From Streptococcus chenjunshii (lineage in GTDB: Bacteria; Bacillota; Bacilli; Lactobacillales; Streptococcaceae), in NCBI RefSeq assembly GCF_003086355.1, contig NZ_CP031733.1:1860001-1924000 (forward strand): 64,000 nucleotides of DNA, written 5' to 3'. The notes under the pieces were generated by a model. It had not been told where the DNA came from and did no database searches. It was given only the letters and a program-made list of their open reading frames with translations. Of the stretch, positions 48,068-60,288 are shown piece by piece. Position numbers and translations under genes: made by a program. Within the stretch, counting starts at the first letter, position 1; every line of letters begins with the position of its first letter.

Positions 48068-49966
48068 CTAGCCTTCTGAACCAGATGACGAGCTGTCAGA
48101 ATCTTCCGAAGATGTATCTGAACTCTGATCGGGTTCTTCGTCAGAGGAACTGTCACTGGAAGAGGAACTGTCATCCAAAGGCGAGGACGACCTGTCTGAA
48201 TAATTGCCGCCGCCTTGACTTGAGTAGAGGTAGAGAATGATTTCACCGTTTCCTGAGAGCACAACTTCATAGCCCGCTTCCGGACTTTGGCTGGAAATGA
48301 CAGCGCTGGTTGATGGAGAGGTAACTTCTGTATCCCCATTAATATAAGTCTTGATGCGAGATGATGAGATACCGAGACTGGTCAGCAATTCCAGCGCATC
48401 ACCGTAAGTGTAATCCGTCAAATCAGGCATCGTTACGGTATTGCTGCTGGTCACTTCAAAGACAATCTTATCATCGCCGGCAGGATTAAATGTTTCTCCG
48501 GCAGCCGGTGTTTGGCTGACAATAATATCATCATCATAATAGTCATAATCGCTTGCAGCAACTTCTTTAATTTCAATCTGTGAAGCCGATACCCCATAAG
48601 TATCTTTCAAGTCTGACACAACCTTTTCATAATTCTGTCCAACATAATCTTCCATAGTGAAGGCTGAATTGCCGGTTGACACATAAATATCCACACGTGT
48701 CCCCTCTTTTTTTGAAGAGCCGGCAGCAGGATCGGTCCGTACAACCCTTCCCTTGTCTACTTCAGCACTGTCTACTTTACGGACATCTCCTACTCTAAGG
48801 CCGGAATCCTCAATTCTTTTCTCAGCAGCTGACAATGTTGTTCCTGTAACATCAGGGACAGTCACTGTTGAGGGATTGCGCAAAATAACAAAAGCCAGCC
48901 AGGCAAGAGCAACAATAAAAACAGCAAAAGCAATTTTTGCAATTGTACTAAAGAGACGCTTTTGTTTTTTAGCCTTCTTCTTTTTAGCTTTAGCATCAGC
49001 AGCTGTACTCGCTTGCTGAACTGTTTTGTTTTCCTCAGCATTTTCTTCTGCTGCAGAAGCGGCAGGAGCCGGGATAACTTTAGGCAACGTTTTCGTATTT
49101 TCATGATCACTGAAAACTAATTTCGGCTCACGGCTGCGATTATAGCTGAGCGCTGTCATCAAGTCCCGGCTCATCTCAAATGTGGATGAATAGCGGTCGC
49201 TTAGTTTTTTAGCTGTTGCCTTTATCACTACATTTTCGAGAGCCTGAGGAACATTTTTATTGAGTTCAATGATGGACGGCAGCGGTTTTTGAAAATGCTG
49301 CAGCGCGATAGTGACCGCACTGTCACCATCATAAGGAATATAGCCGGTCAGCATTTCAAACAGCATAATTCCCATAGCATAGATATCACTTTGAACAGTT
49401 GCTTTAGAACCGCGAGCCTGCTCGGGAGATAGGTAATGGACACTTCCGAGCATTGAGTTTGTCTGTGTCAAGCTTGTTTCCGCAAAAGCAACCGCTATAC
49501 CAAAGTCAGTAACCTTTACAGTACCGTCTTTTGTCAGTAAAATATTCTGCGGCTTGAGATCCCGGTGAACAATACCCTGCTGATGCGCCAGTGTCATAGC
49601 AGACAGTACTTCTTCCATGATTCTGACAACTTCATTATTTGATAAAGGAGCGTGCTCTTGAATATATTTTTTTAGATCCGATCCATCAACATATTCCATT
49701 ACTAAAAATTGCTGGCCGTCTTCTTCTCCAATATCACGAATAGCAACAATATTAGGGTGGTTCAATTCGGCCATGGCTCGTGCTTCTCTTTGAAAACGCG
49801 TTATAGCGACCTGATCTGTCTGATAGTTCGTCCTCAATACTTTGATAGCAACTTCTTCATTATCTAAAATGAGGTCATTAGCCAAATAAACATCTGCCAT
49901 TCCGCCCCGTCCAATGGATTTCAAAATACGATAACGACCAGCGAATAATTTGCCAATCTGAATCAT
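48068..49966 (-). CDS. pknB: PASTA-domain Ser/Thr protein kinase
   Basis: 632 residues (StkP/PknB). Kinase 1-275: [18 protein letters not shown] with Lys42, [25 protein letters not shown] Lys-rich juxtamembrane stretch precedes one membrane helix (about 348-368). Three extracellular PASTA repeats follow (about 370-435, 438-510, 512-585), then a Ser/Asp tail of some 40 residues ending the protein. Senses peptidoglycan and phosphorylates division and wall proteins. Overlaps pppL by one nucleotide. mapZ, encoded about 12 kb away, is a known StkP substrate class in pneumococcus. Confidence 0.95.
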   Translation of the reverse strand: MIQIGKLFAGRYRILKSIGRGGMADVYLANDLILDNEEVAIKVLRTNYQTDQVAITRFQREARAMAELNHPNIVAIRDIGEEDGQQFLVMEYVDGSDLKKYIQEHAPLSNNEVVRIMEEVLSAMTLAHQQGIVHRDLKPQNILLTKDGTVKVTDFGIAVAFAETSLTQTNSMLGSVHYLSPEQARGSKATVQSDIYAMGIMLFEMLTGYIPYDGDSAVTIALQHFQKPLPSIIELNKNVPQALENVVIKATAKKLSDRYSSTFEMSRDLMTALSYNRSREPKLVFSDHENTKTLPKVIPAPAASAAEENAEENKTVQQASTAADAKAKKKKAKKQKRLFSTIAKIAFAVFIVALAWLAFVILRNPSTVTVPDVTGTTLSAAEKRIEDSGLRVGDVRKVDSAEVDKGRVVRTDPAAGSSKKEGTRVDIYVSTGNSAFTMEDYVGQNYEKVVSDLKDTYGVSASQIEIKEVAASDYDYYDDDIIVSQTPAAGETFNPAGDDKIVFEVTSSNTVTMPDLTDYTYGDALELLTSLGISSSRIKTYINGDTEVTSPSTSAVISSQSPEAGYEVVLSGNGEIILYLYSSQGGGNYSDRSSSPLDDSSSSSDSSSDEEPDQSSDTSSEDSDSSSSGSEG

Positions 49967-50703
49967 TATTCTCCCTCACTTTCGACGTGAACTAAAGCAA
50001 TGGTAATATTATCCAAACCTCCTCTATTATTGGCAAGCTCAACCAGCTCTTTGTTTTGATCATCGAGAGAAATCTCTTTATTTAGGGTGGCAACAATCTC
50101 CTCATTCGTAACCATATTTGTCAAACCATCGCTGTTGATAACTAAATAGTCATCTTCCTCCAGCGTCAGCTCTCCTATTTCTGGTTCAACAGGATTCGCT
50201 TGACCGATAGACTGAGTAATAATATTTTTTTGCGGATGAGAAGCTGCTTCTTCCTCAGTCAGCTGACCTGCTTTGACCAGCTCATTGACCAATGAATGAT
50301 CGCTTGTCAGCAGGCGGTAATTCCCCTGACGCACATGTCCAATCCGTGAGTCTCCGACATGGGCATAGATGACATGGCGGCCTGTCAAAGCTAAAGCCTC
50401 TACTGTTGTTCCCATCCCCTTATAATCTTCTGTCTGACCAAGGCTAAAAATTTTCTGATTTTCGTTTTCAAGTGCAGTCAGCAGCCATTCACGTATTTGC
50501 TGAGGGTCTGTTAATTCAGTGCCGACCCACTCGCGGCCGAGATCTGTAACAGTCATTTCGCTGGCAATATTGCCAGCACGGTGTCCCCCCATTCCATCAG
50601 CCAGGACAATAAGAGAAATCCCCTCTTTATTATCAAACTTATTGATGAAATCTTGATTGTTTGAGCGTCTCTGCCCAATATCTGTTAAAAGTGAAATTTC
50701 CAT
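49966..50703 (-). CDS. pppL: PP2C-type protein phosphatase
   Basis: 245 residues. Reverses PknB phosphorylation. PPM motifs: [52 protein letters not shown] and [11 protein letters not shown] with the metal-binding Asp residues. Cytoplasmic and Mn-dependent in this family. Translationally coupled to pknB. Confidence 0.94.
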   Translation of the reverse strand: MEISLLTDIGQRRSNNQDFINKFDNKEGISLIVLADGMGGHRAGNIASEMTVTDLGREWVGTELTDPQQIREWLLTALENENQKIFSLGQTEDYKGMGTTVEALALTGRHVIYAHVGDSRIGHVRQGNYRLLTSDHSLVNELVKAGQLTEEEAASHPQKNIITQSIGQANPVEPEIGELTLEEDDYLVINSDGLTNMVTNEEIVATLNKEISLDDQNKELVELANNRGGLDNITIALVHVESEGE

Positions 50704-50739
50704 AGTTTTTTTCTGACGCTGTCAGTCTCCTCCTAGATA

Positions 50740-52074
50740 TTACAAGATACGTTTGACTTGGCCGATAAAAAAGCCGTCTGTATGATATTGTTCTGGTGTA
50801 ATCAGAATACAGCCATCTTTGACAATATTTTTTTGCTTATGACTTAATTGTACTTGTTCAAAATCAGAATGTTCTTCCAAAAACTTTCTTATCACCTGGA
50901 AATTTTCTTCTGCAAAAATCGTACAAGTGCTATAGGTTATTATACCACCTTTTCGTATCGTTTGACAAACGCTTTCCATTATTTGCAGTTGAATTTTTTG
51001 CAAGGCTGCAACATTCTGTAGGGCCTTATTATATTTGATATCAGGCTTGCGCCGGATCAAACCCATTCCCGAACAGGGAGCATCAACTAAGATTTTATCA
51101 AAGCTATCTGCTGCAAAATAATCATGAACTTTTCTGGCGTCCATTTTTTGTGTGGTTATTTTATCAGCTACATGCAGGCGTCTAGCATTTTCATCAATAA
51201 GTTTTAGTTTATGATCATATAAATCCAGTGCCCTGATATGGCCGCTTGTCAGATAAGAGGCCATGTGGACAGCTTTCCCGCCAGGAGCACTGCAGGCATC
51301 TAAAATGTCCTCGTCACCCTGAATATTCAGCATAGGCGCAACGAGTTGGCTGGACTCATCCTGAATAGTAATATCGCCGCTAGAAAAATATTCTGTCTCT
51401 GCAAAATGCCCCACCGGCTTAACCAGCCCCACAGGAGAGATTTGTGACTCCAGTGCACCTGTTGCAGCCATAATTTCCGACTTTTTCTGCTGATTTACCA
51501 CACGAATACTGGCCTTGCTGCGGACAAAAAGGCTTTCCATTATAGCCAAGGCGCGTTTTTCGCCATATTGTTCAATTAATTTTCTAACCAGCCAAACAGG
51601 CAGCGAATAATTCACTGAATAATATTTATTTTTCCGCTTAATACTGCTGATTTCGGGGAGACTGCCTCCTGCTAACCTGCGCAGCACAGCATTAACTAAT
51701 TTTTCAGCTCCTCTTTGCCGATTTCGCTTTTTAGCAATTATCACAGCTTCATTAACAACAGCGTGACTGGGAACATGATCCAGATAGAGCAGCTGATACA
51801 GGCTGAGCATCAAAAGGTAATAAAGCCATTCATCCAGTTCTGTACGGTCTTGAATAACATGAGATAAGTACCACTCTAAGGTAATCTTACGCGCTACTGT
51901 ACCGTAGACTATCTCAGTGACCAAATTTTTATCCCGTTTTGTTAAAGAAGACCTTTCTAGATAGTGATTCAACGTGATATTAGTGTAAGCCTGTTCTTTA
52001 AAAATTTTCTCTAAAATCAAAAGTGCTGTGCCGCGGACAGATTCCTGCCAGTGATTCTCATTCAAAAAAGTCAC
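50740..52074 (-). CDS. rsmB: 16S rRNA m5C967 methyltransferase RsmB
   Basis: 444 residues. N-terminal NusB-like domain (1-145) and C-terminal methyltransferase: [15 protein letters not shown] (SAM loop), [17 protein letters not shown] (first Cys) and [11 protein letters not shown] (catalytic Cys). Overlaps fmt by 17 nt. Part of the operon gmk-rpoZ-priA-fmt-rsmB-pppL-pknB. Confidence 0.93.
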   Translation of the reverse strand: MTFLNENHWQESVRGTALLILEKIFKEQAYTNITLNHYLERSSLTKRDKNLVTEIVYGTVARKITLEWYLSHVIQDRTELDEWLYYLLMLSLYQLLYLDHVPSHAVVNEAVIIAKKRNRQRGAEKLVNAVLRRLAGGSLPEISSIKRKNKYYSVNYSLPVWLVRKLIEQYGEKRALAIMESLFVRSKASIRVVNQQKKSEIMAATGALESQISPVGLVKPVGHFAETEYFSSGDITIQDESSQLVAPMLNIQGDEDILDACSAPGGKAVHMASYLTSGHIRALDLYDHKLKLIDENARRLHVADKITTQKMDARKVHDYFAADSFDKILVDAPCSGMGLIRRKPDIKYNKALQNVAALQKIQLQIMESVCQTIRKGGIITYSTCTIFAEENFQVIRKFLEEHSDFEQVQLSHKQKNIVKDGCILITPEQYHTDGFFIGQVKRIL

Positions 52075-52990
52075 CTACCTCAGCTGTTCGCCCGATCCCA
52101 TTTAAAAAATCAACAATAGCCATTTTGGGTTTTCCGGCCGGCTGAACTGTCTTAAGTGAAACAGCTCCTTGACCGGCTGCGATGACCAGATTTTTCCGGT
52201 TTTTTTCAATAATCTGTCCCGGCTGCCCTTGGCCGGCTGCTAAAGACACCTCATGCAGTTTGATGCGCTTTCCGGCAAAAAAAGTATGGGCAACAGGCCA
52301 AGGATACATCCCGCGAACCTGATTAAACACATCTCTAGCCGGCCGCTGCCAGTCAATGCGCTCTGCTTCCGGACTGATGTTAGGGGAAAAAGTGGCTTTA
52401 CTGCTGTCCTGAGGCTGGGGTTTAATGCTGCCGCTGAGATAAGCCGGTAAGGTTTCTAAAAGCAAGTCACGCCCCAAGAAAGCTAGTTTTTCAAAGAGTG
52501 TGCCAACATTATCTTCATCAGAAATAGGAAGTGAAGCACTGGCAATCATATCCCCTGCATCCATTTCCTTTACCATTTCCATAATCGTCACACCGGTTTC
52601 TTTCTCCCCATTAATCAAGGCATAATGAATCGGCGCCCCGCCGCGGTACTTAGGAAGCAAGGAAGCATGCACATTGACAGCAAAATCAACTGCAGCAAGC
52701 AGCTGACTTGGAAGAAACTGCCCAAAAGCAGCTGTTACAATACCATCAGCACCCAGCTCCATCAGTTCAGACAGTTCTTTCGAACCCGTCAGCTTTTCTG
52801 GCTGAAAGATTGGGAGGCGGTGTGTTAAAGCTAGCTGCTTAACTGCTGATGACTGAACTGTTTTCTGACGCCCTACTGCACGGTCAGGTTGGGTAACAAC
52901 AGCCAACACATCATACGTTCCAGAATCTAACAGCCCTTGCAAAATAGTAGCTGAAAAATCAGGAGTTCCCATGAAAATAATCTTTACCAT
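52058..52990 (-). CDS. fmt: Methionyl-tRNA formyltransferase
   Basis: 310 residues from the ATG at 52990; a GTG at 53002 overlaps the ribosome site. [15 protein letters not shown] start, [18 protein letters not shown] with the catalytic Asn-His-Asp region, GVTIMEM and MDAGDM; C-terminal OB-like domain. Formylates initiator tRNA. Confidence 0.94.
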   Translation of the reverse strand: MVKIIFMGTPDFSATILQGLLDSGTYDVLAVVTQPDRAVGRQKTVQSSAVKQLALTHRLPIFQPEKLTGSKELSELMELGADGIVTAAFGQFLPSQLLAAVDFAVNVHASLLPKYRGGAPIHYALINGEKETGVTIMEMVKEMDAGDMIASASLPISDEDNVGTLFEKLAFLGRDLLLETLPAYLSGSIKPQPQDSSKATFSPNISPEAERIDWQRPARDVFNQVRGMYPWPVAHTFFAGKRIKLHEVSLAAGQGQPGQIIEKNRKNLVIAAGQGAVSLKTVQPAGKPKMAIVDFLNGIGRTAEVGDFFE

Positions 52991-53061
52991 CTCAATAAAC
53001 ACCTCACCTTAATCTTTCTTTCATTATATCATAGTGGGCTGAAATTCTCAGAAAGCCGCTG

Positions 53062-55449
53062 CTACATAAAATTTTGCGGTTCATGATCAATAACCAGACG
53101 TAAATCTTTATTATGGCGGTCCTGAGTAAGGTCAAGAATCTGATTCAAAACACTTTCCATCCGATCTTCAAATCGGTATTTAATTAGAATTTGATAGTGA
53201 TACAAACTATGGGTTCTAGCAATTGGCTTAGGAGTAGGCCCCAAAATTTTAACCTGTTTGCTCAAATGGTCATTTAAAAGCTGTAAAACATCATAAGCTT
53301 TTCTAATCACAGTTTCTTCGTCTTTGTGGGAAAGTGTCAAACCAACTGTATAATAATATGGAGGATAGCCCAATTGATGCCGGATAGACATTTCATAACG
53401 GTAAAAAGCCTCATAGTCTTGCTTCTGGGCCATCTGAATGGCATAATGACCGGGATTGTAGGTCTGGATCAGAACCTCTCCCTCTTTGTCAGCACGGCCG
53501 GCACGGCCGGCTACCTGAGTCAAAAGCTGAAATGTCCGTTCTGAAGCTCTAAAATCAGGTAAATTAAGTGATGTATCCGCGTTTAAAACACCTACCAAAG
53601 TGACATTAGGAAAATCAAGACCTTTGGCAATCATCTGAGTTCCCAGCAAAATATCTGCCTTCTGCCGTCCAAACTCCTGCAAAATTTTCTCATGAGCACC
53701 TTTTTTACGCGTTGTATCAACATCCATCCGCAAAATACGCGCTTCAGGTAAAACTTCGGCCAGTTCGTTATAAGCTTTCTGAGTTCCTGTGCCGTAATAA
53801 CGGATGCTCTGACTGCCACAGTTAGGACAGGTCTGGGGAATAGACTTTGTAAAACCGCAGTAATGGCAGTTCATTGTTTTAGTATCCATATGCAGGGTCA
53901 AAGAAATGTCACAATTGGGACATTCATCAACAAAACCGCAGTCACGGCACATAACAAAACTGGAGTAGCCGCGGCGATTAAGCATTAACACAGTTTGTTC
54001 TTTTTTACTTAAACGATCCCGTATTTTATCCAAAAGAAAAGGGGTAAAATTGCTGACTTTCTGCTGACCGACATAATCACGAAAATCTACAATTTGTACG
54101 TTAGGAATCTTAGCTTTAGGATTAGCCCGCTTTGTCAGCCGCAAAAAATGGTAAACCTGCTTACTGGCTCTGGCTCTGCTTTCAATGCTGGGTGTTGCTG
54201 ACCCTAAAAGAAGAACAGCCTGATGATTTTTAGCTCTCAGCAGGGCAACATCACGGGCATGGTAGCGCGGATTGCTTTCCTGCTTGTAGCTTGCTTCATG
54301 TTCCTCGTCAATAATAATCGCACCGATATTTTTAAGCGGAGCAAAAACAGCCGAGCGGGCACCGACAACAACCTTAGCTTGGCCTGACTTAATCTTTCGC
54401 CATTCATCAAATCTTTCTCCGTCTGACAAACCTGAATGCATAATAGCAACCAATTCTCCAAAACGGGAAATAAAACGATTGGTCATCTGCGGCGTTAAGG
54501 AAATTTCCGGAACTAAAATAATAGCTGTCTTCCCTATTTTTAAAATATAATCAATAATATGCAAATAAACCTCTGTTTTCCCCGATCCTGTAATTCCTTC
54601 AAGCAAAAAAGGCTTGGAATCCTGTCCAACTTGCCCGCATACCTCAAACACAATCTTGCTTTGTTCTGAATTCAGGCTGAGAAAATCTTGCGGCTGAATA
54701 TCTGTAAAATAAGCGGCTGAACGGCTTTGTTCAACTTCAAAAATGCTGATTAGCCCCTCGTTTATAAAAAATTTGCTGATCTCTCTTGAAAAATGCCGAT
54801 GTAAATCCGTTAATTTTCCATCTTCCGGACTGGCCAGCAGGTAGTCTTTCAACTCCTGACGCTTTTTAGCTCGCTTTGAAATAGGGTAGGCAGCCAATGT
54901 TTCTTGGTTGACATGATAATGTTTTTCAGTTTTTACCGTTTTTCTATCTTTAGCCAGATAATCTACTTTTATTTTCCCTGCCTGAACTAAGCGGCTGACC
55001 GCTTTCTGTCTTTCCCGATCCAACTGAGAAAAAAGCAAGTCCTCTGCACTGCCAAAAATCTCTTTTTGATCCTGAACATCTAAACTTGATGCGGGAATAA
55101 GACGCTTATCATACTGTGAATTCAACAGACTGGGAACCATTGCTTTTAGAATTGAAATCTTATAAGAAAAGACTTTCTTACGCATTTGGTCTGCAAGCAT
55201 GAGCTGCTCACTATTTAAAACAGGCTCAAAGTCTAAAATATCAGCAATACTTTTTACTTTTAAATCTTTAGATGCTTCATCAAAACCAACAACAAACCCC
55301 TGTACAAGTCTATCCCCGCGCCCAAATGGCACATGGACACGCGAACCCAAAGCAAGTCCGTCTTCTAAGTCCTGAGGAACAGCATACGAAAAAGGCTTAT
55401 CTGTCTGCATCAAAGGAACATCAACAATAACCTGTGCTAATCTAACCAT
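53062..55449 (-). CDS. priA: Primosomal helicase PriA
   Basis: 795 residues from the ATG at 55449, which has GGAGGTAGG just before it; the frame stays open upstream, but there it runs through a repeat. N-terminal DNA-binding domain, Walker A GITGSGKTEVY, DEEH box, and four zinc-binding CxxC pairs (CRDCGFVDECPNC, CHYCGF, CPNCGS). Restarts stalled replication forks. Four tandem repeat units precede it. Confidence 0.93.
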   Translation of the reverse strand: MVRLAQVIVDVPLMQTDKPFSYAVPQDLEDGLALGSRVHVPFGRGDRLVQGFVVGFDEASKDLKVKSIADILDFEPVLNSEQLMLADQMRKKVFSYKISILKAMVPSLLNSQYDKRLIPASSLDVQDQKEIFGSAEDLLFSQLDRERQKAVSRLVQAGKIKVDYLAKDRKTVKTEKHYHVNQETLAAYPISKRAKKRQELKDYLLASPEDGKLTDLHRHFSREISKFFINEGLISIFEVEQSRSAAYFTDIQPQDFLSLNSEQSKIVFEVCGQVGQDSKPFLLEGITGSGKTEVYLHIIDYILKIGKTAIILVPEISLTPQMTNRFISRFGELVAIMHSGLSDGERFDEWRKIKSGQAKVVVGARSAVFAPLKNIGAIIIDEEHEASYKQESNPRYHARDVALLRAKNHQAVLLLGSATPSIESRARASKQVYHFLRLTKRANPKAKIPNVQIVDFRDYVGQQKVSNFTPFLLDKIRDRLSKKEQTVLMLNRRGYSSFVMCRDCGFVDECPNCDISLTLHMDTKTMNCHYCGFTKSIPQTCPNCGSQSIRYYGTGTQKAYNELAEVLPEARILRMDVDTTRKKGAHEKILQEFGRQKADILLGTQMIAKGLDFPNVTLVGVLNADTSLNLPDFRASERTFQLLTQVAGRAGRADKEGEVLIQTYNPGHYAIQMAQKQDYEAFYRYEMSIRHQLGYPPYYYTVGLTLSHKDEETVIRKAYDVLQLLNDHLSKQVKILGPTPKPIARTHSLYHYQILIKYRFEDRMESVLNQILDLTQDRHNKDLRLVIDHEPQNFM

Positions 55450-55463
55450 CCTACCTCCTACAT

Positions 55464-55573
55464 CAAGATACAAAGCCCGTGAAAAGAGCAAAGCAAAAAT
55501 AGGAGGCTGGACGAAGAGCCACAAGGCTCTAGGACAGACTGTCTTTTTTGCACAGCTCTTAGGGCGGGTTCAG
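55464..55573 (-). repeat. SD-anchored repeat, locus P unit 1 (nearest priA)
   Basis: 110 bp, ends 14 nt before the priA ATG. GCCC/GGGC, AGAGC/GCTCT and GCAAAAA/TTTTTGC pair, with apical AGAGCC/GGCTCT. Identical base for base to unit 3 by eye. Confidence 0.85.
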
Positions 55574-55579
55574 TTCAAA

Positions 55580-55794
55580 CAAGATACAAAGCCCGTTTAA
55601 AAATCCGTATGAAAAGACGGTAAGTCCGGAAATCTGTGATTTCGCAGACGCCCCTCTGCCAAGATGACTAGAAGGGTGCGGTCGGCTGTGAAGACGGCAA
55701 AGCCTTCAGTCAGCTACGGCTAGGGTCGTTTAACAAGATGCTAAGCATCACGATGACAGGCATCTTTTTCACTAGGATTTTAGGGCGTGTTCAA
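55580..55794 (-). repeat. SD-anchored repeat, locus P unit 2 (long form)
   Basis: 215 bp with GCCC/GGGC and AAATCC/GGATTT ends and one long internal module plus a GATG/CATC hairpin. Six nt separate it from units 1 and 3. Confidence 0.85.
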
Positions 55795-55800
55795 TTCCAT

Positions 55801-55910
55801 CAAGATACAAAGCCCGTGAAAAGAGCAAAGCAAAAATAGGAGGCTGGACGAAGAGCCACAAGGCTCTAGGACAGACTGTCTTTTTTGCACAGCTCTTAGG
55901 GCGGGTTCAG
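55801..55910 (-). repeat. SD-anchored repeat, locus P unit 3
   Basis: 110 bp, a duplicate of unit 1. Six nt (55911-55916) to unit 4. Confidence 0.85.
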
Positions 55911-55916
55911 TTCCAT

Positions 55917-56024
55917 CAAGATACAAAGCCCGTGAAGAAAGCGACTGAAAAATAGGGACCATCCGATGTGTTGCAAAACACGAGGGAGGGGCATCTTTTT
56001 TCCGAGCTTTTAGGGTGTGTTCAG
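55917..56024 (-). repeat. SD-anchored repeat, locus P unit 4
   Basis: 108 bp. A fourth pairing version: CCC/GGG, AAAGC/GCTTT, GAAAAA/TTTTTC, apical GTGTT/AACAC. Outermost unit, about 90 nt after the rpoZ stop, so the array lies between rpoZ and priA. Confidence 0.8.
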
Positions 56025-56116
56025 TTCGAACCAAAACTAAGATAAGGGCTTATCGTTTTGCTTGTTGAAGCTTATTATTTATCATTATCAAATAAAAATC
56101 TAAGATTATAATAATC

Positions 56117-56434
56117 TTAGATCTTTTCCCCTTCTTCTTCTTTTTCTTTAGCAATTTGCTCTTTGATTTTGCGCTCCTCCTCTTCCTGAGCAAGCCTGTC
56201 CGCTTCGGCTTTAGCCAAAACTGCAGCTCTCTTAGCATCTGGGTCAGGATGGATTGCAACATTGCCAGAATCAATTTCTTCCAAAGCACGAAGAGTAGAT
56301 TTTACAGATTGAAACTCTTGTGTCGGTTTAGCCCCAAATTCAAGCTCATGCGCACGCTTGGCCTGCAAAATACATAAGGAATATTTTGACGGTATTCTGT
56401 CCAATAAAGTATCGATAGAAGGTTTTAACATCAT
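56117..56434 (-). CDS. rpoZ: RNA polymerase omega subunit
   Basis: 105 residues. [30 protein letters not shown] is the omega core; a charged Glu/Lys-rich tail follows. Two adjacent ATGs (56434, 56431) are possible starts. Helps assemble RNA polymerase. Follows gmk by 21 nt; priA lies beyond the repeat array. Confidence 0.92.
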   Translation of the reverse strand: MMLKPSIDTLLDRIPSKYSLCILQAKRAHELEFGAKPTQEFQSVKSTLRALEEIDSGNVAIHPDPDAKRAAVLAKAEADRLAQEEEERKIKEQIAKEKEEEGEKI

Positions 56435-56455
56435 AAGGTTTTTCTCTTTTCTAAA

Positions 56456-57211
<756 letters not shown>

Positions 57212-57283
57212 TCAAAAAATCATTCATTTCTCAGCCTGATGAAAAAACATGCGCTTTATTTATATAACAGCAGGCCTTTCACA

Positions 57284-57330
57284 AAAAATAATGGACTGAC
57301 CTTTGTAAGCACAGCTCACAGAGACAGTCC
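57284..57330 (-). terminator. rny terminator
   Basis: GGACTG/CAGTCC outer stem and a T-rich minus-strand end (ATTATTTTTTG). The stretch 57146-57283 holds nothing else I can support. Confidence 0.6.
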
Positions 57331-57341
57331 AAATTTTTCCT

Positions 57342-58949
57342 TTATTTAGCATAATCAATTGCCCGCATTTCACGGATAACAGTGACTTTGATATTTCCAG
57401 GATAGTCCAAATTATTTTCAATTTTCTTGCGGACTTTATGTGATAAAAGTACTACCTGATCATCTGAGATTTTTTCAGGCTGAACCATAATTCGGATTTC
57501 ACGGCCGGCTTGCAAAGCGTAGCTATTTTGCACACCGTCAAAACTTGTTGCAATCTCTTCCAAATCCCGTAGCCGCTTAATATAGTTTTCCATAGATTCA
57601 TTGCGGGCACCGGGACGGGCAGAACTGAGAGCATCCGCAGCAGCAACAAGAACAGCAATTACACTCTTCGCTTCCACATCCCCATGGTGGCTGGCTATAG
57701 TGTTAATAACAACTGGATGTTCCTTATATTTACGGGCAAATTCTGTTCCAATCTCAACATGGCTGCCTTCAACCTCACGATCAAGGGCTTTCCCCATATC
57801 GTGCAAAAAACCAGCCCGACGGGCAAGATCAACATTTTCACCCAGTTCACCAGCTAAAATACCAGCTAATTTCCCTACTTCAACAGAATGCCGCAGAACA
57901 TTCTGCCCATATGACGTACGAAATTGCAGCCGTCCCATAATCTTAATTAGGTCAGGATGGAGGTTAGGAGCTCCAATTTCATAAGCTGCCGCTTCACCAT
58001 ACTCACGAATCCGATTATCCATTTCCAGACGGTTTTTTTCGACTAATTCTTCAATACGAGCTGGGTGAATCCGACCGTCCTGAATAAGCGCTTCAAGAGT
58101 CATCCGTGCAATTTCGCGACGAATAGGATCAAAACCTGACAGCACAACCACTTCAGGAGTATCATCAATGATGACATCGATACCAGTCAAACTCTCAAGT
58201 GTCCTGATATTACGGCCCTCACGGCCGATGATTCGGCCCTTCATATTATCATCAGGCAAATGTACACTGGTAATCGTCTGTTCTGTCACATAATCGCCTG
58301 CCATACGCTGCATGGCTTGAGCCAAAATATTCTTGGCCGTTTTATCAGTGCGATCCTTAATTTCTCGCTCCGCTTCCTTAATTCGACTAGCAATATCATG
58401 TGATAATTTCTTTTCTGTTTCTGCCAGAATTATTGTACGAGCTTCTTCTTGGTCAAGCTCGGCAACTTTTTCAAGTTCCTCGTTTTTTTTCACTTCCAGG
58501 GCAGCAACTTGTTCTTCGCGCTCATCAATATTCCTAGATTTATCGGTTAGACTTTGTTCTCTACTATCCAGCAGTCTTTCTTTACCGGATAAATTTTCAT
58601 CTTTACGGTCAAGAGAGGAAGCACGCTCTGTCAGGCGTGTCTCCATTTGCTTGAGCTCTTGTCTTTCAGACTTAAATTCTTTTTCAATTTCTTCTCGATA
58701 TTTTCTAGCCTCTTCCTTTGCTTCTAAAAGTAATTCTTTTTTGTGAGCCTTACTTTCACGCTCTGCTGTTTGACGAATATGGTCAGCTTCTACTTCAGCC
58801 TGACTGCGCATATTTACAGCATCCTGTTCTGCATTCAAAAGAGTTAGTTCAGCAGCTTCTTTCGCAGACTTCAATCTGACAGAAATCAGCGCATAACCAG
58901 CAATTAAACCAATGAGGGCACAAACAAGTGCTAAAATAAGATTTAACAT
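57342..58949 (-). CDS. rny: Ribonuclease Y
   Basis: 535 residues. N-terminal membrane anchor (3-25), long Glu/Lys/Arg coiled coil (30-200), KH domain ([28 protein letters not shown]), HD phosphohydrolase domain ([25 protein letters not shown]) and a C-terminal domain. Main initiating endonuclease for mRNA decay in Firmicutes. Monocistronic. Confidence 0.95.
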   Translation of the reverse strand: MLNLILALVCALIGLIAGYALISVRLKSAKEAAELTLLNAEQDAVNMRSQAEVEADHIRQTAERESKAHKKELLLEAKEEARKYREEIEKEFKSERQELKQMETRLTERASSLDRKDENLSGKERLLDSREQSLTDKSRNIDEREEQVAALEVKKNEELEKVAELDQEEARTIILAETEKKLSHDIASRIKEAEREIKDRTDKTAKNILAQAMQRMAGDYVTEQTITSVHLPDDNMKGRIIGREGRNIRTLESLTGIDVIIDDTPEVVVLSGFDPIRREIARMTLEALIQDGRIHPARIEELVEKNRLEMDNRIREYGEAAAYEIGAPNLHPDLIKIMGRLQFRTSYGQNVLRHSVEVGKLAGILAGELGENVDLARRAGFLHDMGKALDREVEGSHVEIGTEFARKYKEHPVVINTIASHHGDVEAKSVIAVLVAAADALSSARPGARNESMENYIKRLRDLEEIATSFDGVQNSYALQAGREIRIMVQPEKISDDQVVLLSHKVRKKIENNLDYPGNIKVTVIREMRAIDYAK

Positions 58950-59035
58950 GTTTATACCTCTATCTATTTTTTTAGTTTTCTTATCAGAAAGCTATCTTTT
59001 AGTTTATCATAAAATAAGATTTTCGACAATTAAAT

Positions 59036-59065
59036 TTGAAAAGCTTCTTCACTTTATGCTATGAT
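59036..59065 (+). promoter_or_regulatory. Plus-strand promoter between rny and IS30
   Basis: TTGAAA (59036-59041), 18-nt spacer, TGC-TATGAT (59060-59065). It reads towards the insertion sequence and luxS. May be the original luxS promoter. Confidence 0.55.
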
Positions 59066-59088
59066 TTAAATAGCTGAAAGTTCTAAAA

Positions 59089-60124
59089 TGAAGTTAGCCA
59101 CTTAGATGCAAAAAAACACCTCTATGTTACACTTGTAGTTGACGAAAACACAAGTAAAGGACATAGAGATGCAAGACCATTATACACCAACAGGCAAGCA
59201 CTTGACAATAGCTGATCGCCGCTTGATTGAACGCTGGAAGCAAGAAGGGAAATCTAATCGTGAGATTGCAGGTCTCTTAGGCAAAGCTCCTCAAACGATA
59301 AACAACGAGATGAAACGTGGACTGGTCCTCCAACAGGTGCGTAAGGGGAAGTTTGAGAAGCTTTATAGGGCGGATAGAGCTCAGGAAGTGTATGAGATTA
59401 ATCGAAAAAATAGCCGTAAAGCTGTTAGTCTCACGAAGAAAGTCAAGGAAACCATTGTCCACTACATCAAGCTGAAGTGGTCACCTGAGATGATTTCAAA
59501 ACGTAAAGTCAACGTCCCACAATCCACCATATACTACTGGATGGACAAGGGGTACCTGGGGCTGACTAAGGCAGATAGGCTGTATCCAAGAAAAGGCAAA
59601 TCCCCTAAGAAAACAGCCAGTCCTAATTTCATGCCTGTTGGAAAGTCGATTGAGGAGCGGCCTGAAGCGATCACTCAACGACTGGAGGCTGGGCATTATG
59701 AGATTGATACGGTTGTTCAGACACGGGCTAAAGCGCCTTGCTTTCTGACATTAACAGATCGAAAAACCAGGTATGAAATCATTCGTTACTTGCCCAGTAA
59801 GACAGCACAAGCCGTTAACGAAGCCTTGTCGAGCATTTTACAGGAATATCAGATCACGTCAATCACAGCTGATAATGGGGCAGAATTTGCTAGACTAAGC
59901 GAGATTTTTAGTGAAGAGAAGATCTACTATGCTCACCCTTATTGCTCTTGGGAAAGAGGCTCTAATGAGAATCACAACCGTCTTATTCGACGTTTCCTAC
60001 CCAAGGGAAAAACAAGAGCGACCAGAAAACTGGCCACTCAGATTGAATGGTGGATAAACAATTATCCCAAACGAATATTAAACTACAAGACACCTAGAGA
60101 AATTGTATTCAGTGGCTAACTTCA
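59089..60124 (+). mobile_element. IS30-family insertion sequence
   Basis: About 1,036 bp. Terminal inverted repeat TGAAGTTAGCCACT at both ends (59089-59102 and 60111-60124), one transposase gene filling the interior. A clear short target duplication is not visible (AAA on the left, ACT on the right). Looks intact. Confidence 0.85.
59169..60119 (+). CDS. IS30-family transposase
   Basis: 316 residues from the ATG at 59169 (AAAGGA 7 nt upstream). N-terminal HTH (LTIADRRLIERWKQEGKSNREIAGLLGKAPQTINNEMKRG), then the DDE catalytic core: YEIDTVV (Asp), ITADNGAEFA (Asp) and RGSNENHNRLIRRFLPKG (Glu, with the family's conserved R and K). Full length, no frameshift, so probably active. Confidence 0.92.
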   Translation: MQDHYTPTGKHLTIADRRLIERWKQEGKSNREIAGLLGKAPQTINNEMKRGLVLQQVRKGKFEKLYRADRAQEVYEINRKNSRKAVSLTKKVKETIVHYIKLKWSPEMISKRKVNVPQSTIYYWMDKGYLGLTKADRLYPRKGKSPKKTASPNFMPVGKSIEERPEAITQRLEAGHYEIDTVVQTRAKAPCFLTLTDRKTRYEIIRYLPSKTAQAVNEALSSILQEYQITSITADNGAEFARLSEIFSEEKIYYAHPYCSWERGSNENHNRLIRRFLPKGKTRATRKLATQIEWWINNYPKRILNYKTPREIVFSG

Positions 60125-60138
60125 ACTTGAAATTTAGC

Positions 60139-60152
60139 ATGATTTAAATAGC
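60139..60152 (+). repeat. 14-bp direct repeat flanking the IS30 element
   Basis: ATGATTTAAATAGC here repeats 59061-59074, which is part of the candidate -10 region left of the IS. About 14 nt of other sequence lies between each copy and the IS end, so it is not a simple target duplication. Confidence 0.5.
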
Positions 60153-60288
60153 AGGAACTGCTGAAAAATTATGACAATAAAAGGTTAATCAAATGGTTTA
60201 ACAAAATTAAAGAATCATTTTGAAATCCCTTTCGAAGAATGATTGCACCCTGCAATTTTTTGGCAGCCTGCCTTAGATCCTGATGGAA

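Noticed and set aside
55780..56034. An 84-codon minus-strand open frame between rpoZ and priA
   Set aside because: It is formed by the tandem repeat units themselves; the repeated peptide reflects DNA repeats, not a gene.
59058..60165. 14-bp direct repeats flanking IS30 as its target-site duplication
   Set aside because: Unrelated sequence lies between each copy and the IS ends, and IS30 elements normally duplicate only 2-3 bp.
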